From the NCBI GenBank assembly GCA_964617765.1, contig CAZTZY010000016.1, positions 1 through 38,166 on the forward strand: a DNA stretch of 38,166 nt. The letters run 5' to 3'. The first letter of the stretch is position 1. Each line of letters opens with the position of its first letter. Source of the stretch: CAZTZY01 sp964617765. Lineage in GTDB: Bacteria; Pseudomonadota; Gammaproteobacteria; Pseudomonadales; DT-91. This document shows, piece by piece, positions 9,174 through 16,509 of the stretch. A program made the position numbers and the translations under genes. The notes under the pieces were generated by a model, which saw nothing but the letters and a program-made list of their open reading frames with translations, did no database searches and was not told the DNA's origin.

Positions 9174-9233
9174 GGACGATATAGGGTTCATCTTTTTTAA
9201 TAGTAGGCCACTATCGGTAACTTACCATCGTCC
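9174..9233. promoter_or_regulatory. Inverted repeat between divergent genes (possible operator)
   Basis: GGACGAT at 9174-9180 pairs exactly with ATCGTCC at 9227-9233. The flanks also match with one gap (AAATTGGACGAT against AAATGGACGAT on the other strand). The arms are 46 bp apart in the region shared by the molybdopterin gene (start 9144) and the DUF11-type gene at 9326. This geometry fits a pair of regulator half-sites, or a long hairpin. No regulator is assigned. Confidence 0.35.
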
Positions 9234-9325
9234 ATTTGTACGATTGATAGCATTCATTGGATGCTTTTGGGTAAAATACAAAAGATAAATGAAGTGAAAA
9301 TATTTCAAAAAAGGCAGTTACAATT

Positions 9326-9901
9326 ATGAAAAATGTCATTGGGAAAGCGCTATTACTCGCCCTGTCAAGTTTCGTGTATAACGGTTATGCAGATACACCT
9401 GAAAACACAGAAGCTGTTAAAACTCCTGTCATAATGTTAGACAGGGTGTCCGCAGTTAACCCCAAAGAAATTTCATCAAAAAAACCATCATCATTTACGG
9501 TGGTTAAATATGTGCGTAATATTAGCAATCCTAACGGATTTGGCGAGTCATTTGTTATTAATGATGCCGCATTTTATTCAAAAAGTGGTGAGGTCAAGGC
9601 TGATTCTGGTGATAAACTTGAATATGCAATAATCATAAGTGCACCTGTTAGAAGTAAGCGCGATGCTGATTTAGAGGCTGTTGCGATCAAGGATTTTATT
9701 CCGGCCTATACTGAATACCTGCCTGATTCCACCACGATCAATACGGTAAAAATTGCTGATATTAATGGTCAATTTCCACTCCTTGAAAACCTGATGATAA
9801 ACGATGCCAGTTCCGCATTGCATTCTGGAATCATCAAGGAGGGAGAATCAGCTACGGTGATGTTCAGGGTACGAGTGAACCTGATGCAGGATTTGCCTTA
9901 G
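9326..9901 (+). CDS. Small secreted DUF11-type protein with a KYVRN module
   Basis: A 191-residue protein with a Sec signal peptide (MKNVIGKALLLALSSFVYNGYA, cleavage after YA-D likely). The rest is one beta-sandwich-like module: K61-Y-V-R-N, a LEYAIIISAP strand, then DFIPAYTEYLPDS, ending in ATVMFRVRVN. The same order of motifs closes the proteins at 13996 and 15352, so they are paralogous modules. I know no function for this protein. The fold resembles DUF11 (conserved repeat domain) units found in bacterial surface proteins. It is the first gene of the surface locus, and a MITE-like repeat starts 1 bp after its stop codon. Confidence 0.7.
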   Translation: MKNVIGKALLLALSSFVYNGYADTPENTEAVKTPVIMLDRVSAVNPKEISSKKPSSFTVVKYVRNISNPNGFGESFVINDAAFYSKSGEVKADSGDKLEYAIIISAPVRSKRDADLEAVAIKDFIPAYTEYLPDSTTINTVKIADINGQFPLLENLMINDASSALHSGIIKEGESATVMFRVRVNLMQDLP

Positions 9902-9902
9902 G

Positions 9903-10033
9903 AAACCTCTGAATAACTCCCTTTTGTCACTCTGAGCCCATTAGTATTGCTCAGGGTAAACTCCGTAAAGAATCTTTGAATTCCAATAGCTGGATTTTTC
10001 ACTTCGTTCGAAATGACAGTTATCCAGAGGTTT
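9903..10033. repeat. MITE-like repeat, copy 1
   Basis: A 131-bp element bounded by 16-bp imperfect terminal inverted repeats: AAACCTCTGAATAACT on the left, and on the right the complement of AAACCTCTGGATAACT. It matches 22690-22824 along its whole length and the fragment at 1-58. It has no ORF and can fold into a long hairpin. Confidence 0.8.
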
Positions 10034-10686
10034 ATTGGATTATTTGGGTTAATCCGGAGAATGGGTGCCAAAATCTTTTTTTTCTCAGTACAGCACGAAG
10101 TCATTTATCGTTATTCATAAGATGAATATTTTGTAATTTTTGTATATTTATGACAATTTTCGTCACTTTTTTCCTGTATTTCTTTCAGTGGCCTGCCAGT
10201 ATTTCAATTTGTTGGATAAACGGTCGTAAATAACAAAAGCGTATTCAGAAAAATACACTTCAAAGAAGCGACCCAACTTAATTGGGTTTATTGCGTTATA
10301 GGGTTCTTAATAATTTTATAGAAAAATTAAATTAGTCATATTAAACAATGAGTTACATTTTTATTCATTGGGCAGCGAATAACGGGCACACTCGACGCTT
10401 CAGTTACGATAACAATTGTGTCTTATTAGCAGGTTAGTTTTTAACCTCCGCCAGTATTTATTTTTACTATCTTGAACACACAAAGCAGAGATAAATCGTA
10501 TAAAAAGAGTGTTTATGAACAGAATATGACAAAAATATAAAAGGGCACGTTTCTTGCAATATACAGGGTCTATATTTCAAAATTAAGCGTAAGATAACAC
10601 TGAAAGATGAAGTATAAGTTGTTGAATAACCTAAATTTACAGGGTTAATGGAAGTGGACGAAATGGCTGGCTTTAAGGAACAATCA
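10034..10686. other. AT-rich intergenic region with symmetrical sites
   Basis: No credible gene is visible in these 650 bp. Symmetrical elements are ACCCAA-N5-TTGGGT (10271-10287), CAATGA-N13-TCATTG (10346-10370) and AGGTTA-N5-TAACCT (10431-10447). They lie about 290, 210 and 130 bp upstream of the start site predicted from the sigma-54 promoter at 10543, in the usual range for enhancer-binding-protein sites. The three sequences differ, so at most one need be functional. Confidence 0.4.
10543..10558 (+). promoter_or_regulatory. Sigma-54 (RpoN) promoter
   Basis: GGGCACGTTTCTTGCA matches the sigma-54 consensus TGGCACG-N4-TTGCA at every consensus position except the first T. The invariant GG (10544-10545) and GC (10556-10557) are exactly 10 bp apart. 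Transcription should begin near 10569, about 118 nt before the start codon of the DUF11 repeat protein. Such promoters need an ATP-dependent enhancer-binding activator, which is not encoded in the window. Confidence 0.75.
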
Positions 10687-13118
10687 ATGATGCCTGTTAT
10701 GAAAATGTTCAAACACATTTTTATAACAATTGTGCTGTGGATGATATGTGTATCTTCTGCACAGGCCTCTATTGTCCAGAGAACCATTACAGTCGATGGA
10801 GCTTTTAATGATTGGGATGGCACGTTAAATCCTGCGACGCCGGTGGATAGCTCGCCAGGAACTAACATTGTCACCAATCCAGGGCAATTCGCAGCTGATG
10901 CAATAGAAACAGCTACCAGTCCTACACCACCTACAGGTCAATCCAGTTGTCTTGATAAGGATGCGACATTCAAGGCAAGCCCAAGTCCTGCCACTTGCTT
11001 GTTGCAAAGTGGTGGCAGGGATTTGGAATCTTTCACATATACCTATACGTCTACCAGATTGTATGTGTATGTACAGCGCTATGCGAATGCTAATAACGCC
11101 ACCGACTGGTATTTTTATCTCGATGCCGATGGAGATAACAGGTTATCAGACGGTGAAAGGATACTTGGGGTTTCATGGACGGGTTCCAATGGTAATACTG
11201 CCATAAGTTTATGGACTTATAATGCTGTTGATAATACCAATGGTGATCCCCTCACCAATAATGGTACTGGCGACGGATATGATATGCCAGGCTCCCTGAA
11301 TGCTTCACTCACCTATAATTTGTCAACATCTTTAACCGGTGGCAGTACTGCGGGAGCACTTCAGGGGCGCCAAATGGAAGCGCAAATTTTGTGGTCTGAT
11401 GTTTGTTCGGGTTGCAGTGGGCCGCAAAATATTAACTTTCATATTTCATCTTCGCGCGGCACCAACCTGCCCACCCAGCTTGAAGACAATATGGTTGGCA
11501 CACCCGGCGGTATTATTACCTATGACCTTGGTGTTACTAAAACCTCGAGTCTCAATGCCCTGGCTGTGGGTGGCACAATGAGTTATACCGTGAATGTGAC
11601 TAACAACAGCGTTGGAACAGCAAATGGAGTAACATTAACTGATGTGCTGCCAGCACAAGTAACCTTTAATTCGTTCAGTGGCACGGGCAGTTACAACAGC
11701 GGCACTGGATTATGGACAATAGGAAATATTGCTGGTGGTGCCACCGCAACGGCAACATTCAATGTGACAGCTAACGCTACGGGTACGCCGACAAACACCG
11801 CCACACTCACCAATTCTGATACGGATAATTCGAATAATTCTGCTTCAGTTCAGGTGACCATTAACCCTGTAGGTGATCTTAGTGTTACAAAAACAGCCAG
11901 TAGCACATTAGTCAACAGCGGCAATGCGTTTAATTATACCGTATCACTAACCAATAACGGCGCCTCATCTGTAGCCAGCGGTTTGATCATCAATGATACG
12001 TTACCTTCGGGTGTGACTTTCGTTTCTTCGAGTTGTACCAATGGCAGTTATAGTGCCGGTGTATGGACAACCTCGGCATCCATTGCGGCCAGTGCTACAG
12101 CCTCTTGTGTGATTACTGTTACTGCGAACACTGTGGCCTCTCCCACTGTTGTTGCTAACACAGCCACTTTAGCTTATTCCGATAGCAATAATGCCAATAA
12201 CACGGCATCGATCAATGTTACCGTTAATCCTGCAGTGGATGTGGCGGTAACGAAAACTTCCAGTCTGGATGCAATGGCGGTGGGGGGTGGTTTTACTTAT
12301 ACCGTAACCGTAACCAATAACAGCGGTACCTATTCGGCCGGCGCTGTCAGCCTGACCGATGTATTACCTGCTCAAGTAACCTTTAATTCGTTCAGCGGCA
12401 CGGGCAGTTATAACAGCGGTACTGGCTTGTGGACGATAGGCACCCTGGCGGCCAGTGGTACAGCAACGGCAACATTCACAGTCACTGCCAATGCGACTGG
12501 AACACCCACTAACACGGCGACCCTGACGAATTCTGATGCAACACCTGCCAATGATACAGCCTCCAAACAGGTCACGATTAATCCTGCCGGTGATGTCAGT
12601 GTTGCAAAAACCGTCAGCAGTCCTTCGGTTTCCAGTAATGATGCTTTCAGTTATACCGTATCTGTCACCAATAGCGGTGCTTCCACCGTCAATGGCATGA
12701 CACTGAATGATACCATGCCATCCGGAGTGACATTTGTATCATCATCCAGTATTACCGGCAGTTATAACAGTGGTACTGGTGTATGGACTATAGGCTCAAT
12801 AGCAGCCGGGGCAACGGTATCCAGGGTATTTAATGTCACTGCGAATGTTGTATTAGTGGCTACGGTAGTCACTAACACGGCAACATTACCTTATGCTGAC
12901 AGTAATAATGCCAATAATACCGCATCGGTGAATGTGACTGTAAATCCACTGATTCCCATGTTATCCATTACCAAGTTGTCCAGTGTTTCATCAGCTAATC
13001 CGCTGGATGTGATCACCTATACCATCACCGTACAAAATATGGGAACAGGTGCCGCCTCGAATGTGGAATTAAATGATGATATGAGCCCCTATTCAGCGAT
13101 TGATATTGATGCAGATAA
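10687..13118 (+). CDS. Exported DUF11 repeat surface protein (3' end lost in gap)
   Basis: At least 810 residues before the N gap. ATG 10687 is chosen over ATG 10648 because AAGGA lies 7 nt upstream; a signal peptide follows (MMPVMKMFKHIFITIVLWM..AQA). Numbered from 10648, residues 40-290 form a head with VDGAFNDWDG near its start and DADGDNRLSDGE, which looks like a calcium loop; the arrangement resembles CBM9/DOMON-type binding domains. Then come DUF11 units starting at residues 292, 409, 530, 648 and 769, each with VTKT..Y-T-V..TN..D-x-(L/M)-P. Units 1 and 3 are nearly identical over DVLPAQVTFNSFSGTGSY, and units 2 and 4 pair likewise. The real C terminus is unknown. It is probably an adhesive or coat filament protein; no catalytic motif is seen. 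Confidence 0.8.
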
Positions 13119-13218
13119 NNNNNNNNNNNNNNNNNNNNNNNNNNNNNNNNNNNNNNNNNNNNNNNNNNNNNNNNNNNNNNNNNNNNNNNNNNNNNNNNNN
13201 NNNNNNNNNNNNNNNNNN
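13119..13218. other. Assembly gap (100 N)
   Basis: A run of exactly 100 N, a common placeholder size, so the true length is unknown. It falls inside the DUF11 repeat gene, where near-identical repeats would break assembly. Any reading frame drawn across it is meaningless, and further repeats or a whole gene could be missing. Confidence 0.99.
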
Positions 13219-13259
13219 AATAACCAATAACCATTAACCAATAACTATTAATAATAACT
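13219..13259. repeat. Heptanucleotide tandem repeat at the gap edge
   Basis: Degenerate 7-bp units follow the gap: CAATAAC, CATTAAC, CAATAAC, TATTAAT, AATAACT. The visible array is about 41 bp and probably continues into the unsequenced gap. Confidence 0.65.
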
Positions 13260-13291
13260 GAAAGAATTAACCCTGAAACCGGAGAGAAACG

Positions 13292-13780
13292 ATGAAAACA
13301 ATAATAAAACACGCCATATTACTAGCGTTATTAGTGCCAGGGTTGGCCTTGGCTACACCAAAGGTGGTGCTGGATATTGTGGCTGAAACTGAAGTCACGG
13401 TAGAGGAAAACGGCAAGATGGTCACCAAGCGCATAGTCGCCAAGGAAGTGGAACCCGGCAAAGATATTATTTATACGCTGAATTATAAAAATGACGGTGA
13501 TGCACCAGCCGCCAATGTGGAAGTGAAAAATAAAATCCCTGAAAGCACAGTCTATCAGTTAGACAGTGCCTGGGGTGCTGGAGCCGATGTGCAGTTTTCC
13601 ATAGATGGTGGCAAAACATTCAAAAAGCCCAGCTTGCTGGTTTATGACGTGAAAGGGCCTGATGGCAAGGTAATTCAGAAAAAAGCCACACCGGAAATAT
13701 ACACAGACATCTTGTGGGTAGTGAAAGAAATCCCTGCCGGCAAAGCGGGTAATGTCGGCTTTAAAGTTCACGTTAAGTAA
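13292..13780 (+). CDS. Small exported single-domain DUF11 protein
   Basis: A 162-residue protein with a clear signal peptide (MKTIIKHAILLALLVPGLALA) and a good ribosome site (GGAGAG, 5 nt before ATG). The mature part is one DUF11-like domain: PGKDIIYTLNYKNDGDAPAANVEV, then KNKIPESTVY, then a C-terminal strand GNVGFKVHVK. It also carries a short FSIDGGKTF segment. It lacks the KYVRN module of its neighbours. No function is recognised beyond a periplasmic or surface beta-sandwich. The 215 bp to the next gene hold a 14-codon ORF and a short TGCCTG/CAGGCA hairpin, nothing convincing. Confidence 0.75.
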   Translation: MKTIIKHAILLALLVPGLALATPKVVLDIVAETEVTVEENGKMVTKRIVAKEVEPGKDIIYTLNYKNDGDAPAANVEVKNKIPESTVYQLDSAWGAGADVQFSIDGGKTFKKPSLLVYDVKGPDGKVIQKKATPEIYTDILWVVKEIPAGKAGNVGFKVHVK

Positions 13781-13995
13781 CGGGTGATCATCATGAAAAT
13801 ACTATTGCCCGAAAAACCGGATTATATCGTTCTGTAAAAGAAGGTCTGGCGCGTGCCGGGCCTTTATCGTTTCTGGAAAATGAAAAAAATTGCCTGTTGG
13901 AGGCCAGGCATGGGCCCCCGTAACGGAAAACACAAAAAGCATGAAAATGTATCAAAAATAAAATGGTAATAAATTAATCTAAAAAGGTGAAAAAA

Positions 13996-15288
13996 ATGAA
14001 AACAAGAAAAAGCCCGCTGGGCTTAAAAAGTAAGGGAGGAATACTGCTATTGATGGCGTTAGGCAGTTTAACGATGTCAGTCAATTCCTATGCTACCTCG
14101 GCAGGATCGATCTTGCGTAACTCGGTTACGGTGGATTACGAAGATGCTGGCGGCAACGCCATGACCCAGGAAACAGACAGTGTTGATGTGATAGTTGACC
14201 TGGTGGGTGTTGTGGAATGGGGCACGGAACCTACGGGGCAAACCGTGGCATCCGGTGATGTGTTGCTCACTCCATTTTATGAAATAACGTTGACCAATAA
14301 AGGTAATGGTACGGATACCTACGATATTACCCAGGGCACGTTAACCGGTAGTTGTACAACGGGTACATTGAGCGACCAAAACTTTAGCCTGACATCTTCG
14401 GAAACGCTGGGTGCTACGGTTTCTGCAAATGGTGGTGTAGAGGGAGTTGATTTTACGACGATTTCTGTCAGTAACATGGATGCCGGCTTGGTAGTCAATG
14501 ATATCGTCTTGATAGGTACAAACACGTATCGGATTAGATCATTTACGTTAGCTGGGAGTAATGACCTGCCAGATACACTGGTTGTTGAGGAAGATCCTGC
14601 AAATGTGGGTACTGGCGGTTTGGCAGTAACTGAAGGTGATCTTACTGGGCCAGGCGTACAGATCGGTGAGCAAATCACCGTTGTCTTTGGTGCAACCGGT
14701 AATGCCGGCTCTACCAGTTCCGGTGCTACGGTTTGTGATCATGATCATGTGCTGACAGCTGAAAGCAGTCTTGTTCCTGCGCCAGGCAATACGGCGGCGA
14801 TTGATACAACGGCAAGTTGGTCGACCATCGTTGAAAGCGTGAAGTTGAGCGTAGTGAAGTACGTTCGTAATGGGACGACAGCTGCCAAGAACCTGGCTGG
14901 TCTAGGTGCTTTTACCTATGATTCTGTAGAGTATTACACCTCAGGTGTTACTGGCAATCCTACCGATACGCTCGAGTATCTGGTGGTGATCACCAATGAC
15001 AGCGCTACTGTAGATGCAGAGAATGTGATTTTTAATGACACATTGCCACTATTCACTACTTATAACGCTGCATCGTTAGAGGTAGATACTGATGGTGATG
15101 AAACCTTTGATGCTGCTGATGGTATAAGTGGTGAAGATGAAACGGATGCATTAGGAGGAATTATAGTGATATCGGGTTCCGCCATTACTGTGTATGCGGG
15201 TACTGGCGGGGATGAAACAACAACAACTGGCGGTGTAGTGGCAGGCAGTGATGTAACAGCCATTAAATACACGGTCGATATCGACTAA
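13996..15288 (+). CDS. Exported DUF11-type protein ending in a KYVRN module
   Basis: A 430-residue protein. The start is ATG 13996, with AAAAAGG 8 nt upstream; a GTG lies three codons earlier. A signal peptide runs to about NSYA-TS. The N-terminal half is acidic and Thr/Val/Gly-rich with beta-strand character: NSVTVDYEDAGGNAM, then EITLTNKGNGTDTYDI, a phrase typical of DUF11-like domains. An inserted segment follows (VVNDIVLIGTNTYRI), which recurs as VANDTVVIGGNVYTI in the next gene. The C-terminal module begins at K288-Y-V-R-N and contains DTLEYLVVITN and FNDTLPLFTTY. No catalytic motif is seen. It is most like its downstream neighbour, so the pair probably arose by duplication. Confidence 0.75.
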   Translation: MKTRKSPLGLKSKGGILLLMALGSLTMSVNSYATSAGSILRNSVTVDYEDAGGNAMTQETDSVDVIVDLVGVVEWGTEPTGQTVASGDVLLTPFYEITLTNKGNGTDTYDITQGTLTGSCTTGTLSDQNFSLTSSETLGATVSANGGVEGVDFTTISVSNMDAGLVVNDIVLIGTNTYRIRSFTLAGSNDLPDTLVVEEDPANVGTGGLAVTEGDLTGPGVQIGEQITVVFGATGNAGSTSSGATVCDHDHVLTAESSLVPAPGNTAAIDTTASWSTIVESVKLSVVKYVRNGTTAAKNLAGLGAFTYDSVEYYTSGVTGNPTDTLEYLVVITNDSATVDAENVIFNDTLPLFTTYNAASLEVDTDGDETFDAADGISGEDETDALGGIIVISGSAITVYAGTGGDETTTTGGVVAGSDVTAIKYTVDID

Positions 15289-15293
15289 CCATA

Positions 15294-15320
15294 GAAGCCA
15301 CTGTGAATAACAGTGGCTTC
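15294..15320 (+). terminator. Strong hairpin between two DUF11 genes
   Basis: A perfect 10-bp inverted repeat (GAAGCCACTG / CAGTGGCTTC) with a 7-nt loop begins 6 nt after a stop codon and ends 31 nt before the next start. No T-run follows. It probably causes partial termination or mRNA processing that sets relative levels within the operon. Confidence 0.5.
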
Positions 15321-15351
15321 ATACGTTCTTAACAATAAAAAGGTAAATAGT

Positions 15352-16494
15352 ATGAAACTTACAAATGCGATAATAAAAACGCTTTTGGTAGGGATGATGG
15401 GAGTCGCGAGTATTGCGTATGCAGTTACTCCGGCAAACACCACGATTACCAACACGGCGCAGTTAAACTATACCGGTTTATCTTCGCCACTTTCAGCCAG
15501 TGTCGAAGTCACCATTGCCTTGACGCCAGCTGCACCTACGTTGTCTTCCTCCACGGGATTTCCGCCACCTGATCAAACAGTGCCAGAAAACCAGCCGGTA
15601 TCTTATATCTATACCATTACTGCCAATGCTAACGGTAGTGATGTATATGACCTCGATAGTGATCCGTTTGGTATTGTGAATCTGGCCAGTACATCGGTGA
15701 ATGCGGTATTCACACAAGGTGTTACAACGGTTACCCAGGTCACTTTGGGTGCTACAGCAGCGAGCGCAATAGCAGGTATCGGCGTTCCCACTATCAGTGT
15801 TCCTTCTGATGGTACTGCCAATGCCAGTGTGAATGGGCTTGTTGCCAATGATACGGTGGTGATTGGTGGTAATGTCTACACCATCCTGTCGATATCCGAT
15901 AATGGCATCACTGCCAGCATTACGCTGACATCCAACTTGACTACCGCAGTTGCAGTGGGTGACTTGATTGCTGAACAACAAACGTTCACGGCAACCATTC
16001 CCGACGTAGGTACAGTGAACCCAACCGGTTCGGTGGCCAATGTGACTATGGTGATTACGGCTACCTCTGTTGCAGATCCGCTGGAAACAACATCGGATGA
16101 AACGTTTACGACGGTTGTTGAGGTAACATTCACTAAATATGTCAGGAACGTAGACACACCGAATGGTTCAGGTGGTTCGACCATCATCAATGGCGATCCA
16201 TTTTTTACTACAGCGGGCAATGTTTCAGCGGAATCAGGTGAAACCCTGGAATATGCACTGGTAGTTACGGCGCCATCAACACCCTTAAACGGTGTGAGCC
16301 TGATTGATACCATACCGGCATTTACCAGTTATGTAACAGGTACAACTACCCTGAATGGCAGCGCTGTTGCAGATGACGCAGGACCGGTAAGCCCGTTAAT
16401 TGGCGGTATGGCAGTTAACGATTCTGGTTCGGGAGCAGGCACAGTAGCTGCAAACCAGACAGCAACAGTCACTTTTCAAGTGCTTGTTGAATAA
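15352..16494 (+). CDS. Exported DUF11-type protein ending in a KYVRN module
   Basis: A 380-residue paralogue of the preceding protein. ATG 15352 follows AAAAAGG by 8 nt and opens a signal peptide (MKLTNAIIKTLLVGMMGVASIAYA). The frame is open 13 codons upstream without a better start. The mature protein starts NTTITNTAQLNYTGL, has YIYTITANANGSDVYDLD, the inserted NDTVVIGGNVYTI element, and the C-terminal module from K262-Y-V-R-N through GETLEYALVVTAP, IDTIPAFTSYV and ATVTFQVLVE. It ends 15 bp before the giant gene, so the two are very likely co-transcribed. Function unknown; presumably a surface-exposed beta-sandwich protein. Confidence 0.75.
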   Translation: MKLTNAIIKTLLVGMMGVASIAYAVTPANTTITNTAQLNYTGLSSPLSASVEVTIALTPAAPTLSSSTGFPPPDQTVPENQPVSYIYTITANANGSDVYDLDSDPFGIVNLASTSVNAVFTQGVTTVTQVTLGATAASAIAGIGVPTISVPSDGTANASVNGLVANDTVVIGGNVYTILSISDNGITASITLTSNLTTAVAVGDLIAEQQTFTATIPDVGTVNPTGSVANVTMVITATSVADPLETTSDETFTTVVEVTFTKYVRNVDTPNGSGGSTIINGDPFFTTAGNVSAESGETLEYALVVTAPSTPLNGVSLIDTIPAFTSYVTGTTTLNGSAVADDAGPVSPLIGGMAVNDSGSGAGTVAANQTATVTFQVLVE

Positions 16495-16509
16495 AGGTTA
16501 ATGCAGTAG

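Noticed and set aside
10648..10686. Upstream ATG (10648) as the start of the DUF11 repeat gene
   Set aside because: No ribosome site precedes it, and it would bury the signal peptide behind a charged 13-residue leader. ATG 10687 has AAGGA at ideal spacing.
13025..13312. Minus-strand ORF, and a plus-strand frame, reading across the N gap
   Set aside because: The gap size is a placeholder, so the frames on either side cannot be joined.
13793..13837. 14-codon ORF (MKILLPEKPDYIVL) between two surface genes
   Set aside because: No ribosome site, no family resemblance, and chance ORFs of this size are common.
13847..13862. Second sigma-54-like element (TGGCGCG.. with GG-N10-GC)
   Set aside because: The -12 half reads GGGC instead of TTGC, so the match is not convincing.
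13781..13995. Riboswitch (cyclic-di-GMP type) upstream of the surface gene at 13996
   Set aside because: No GEMM core or other known aptamer pattern is visible; only one short 6-bp hairpin.
15493..16313. Long antisense ORFs within the DUF11 genes
   Set aside because: They are frame shadows of Thr/Val/Gly-rich coding sequence with no start signals or recognisable domains.
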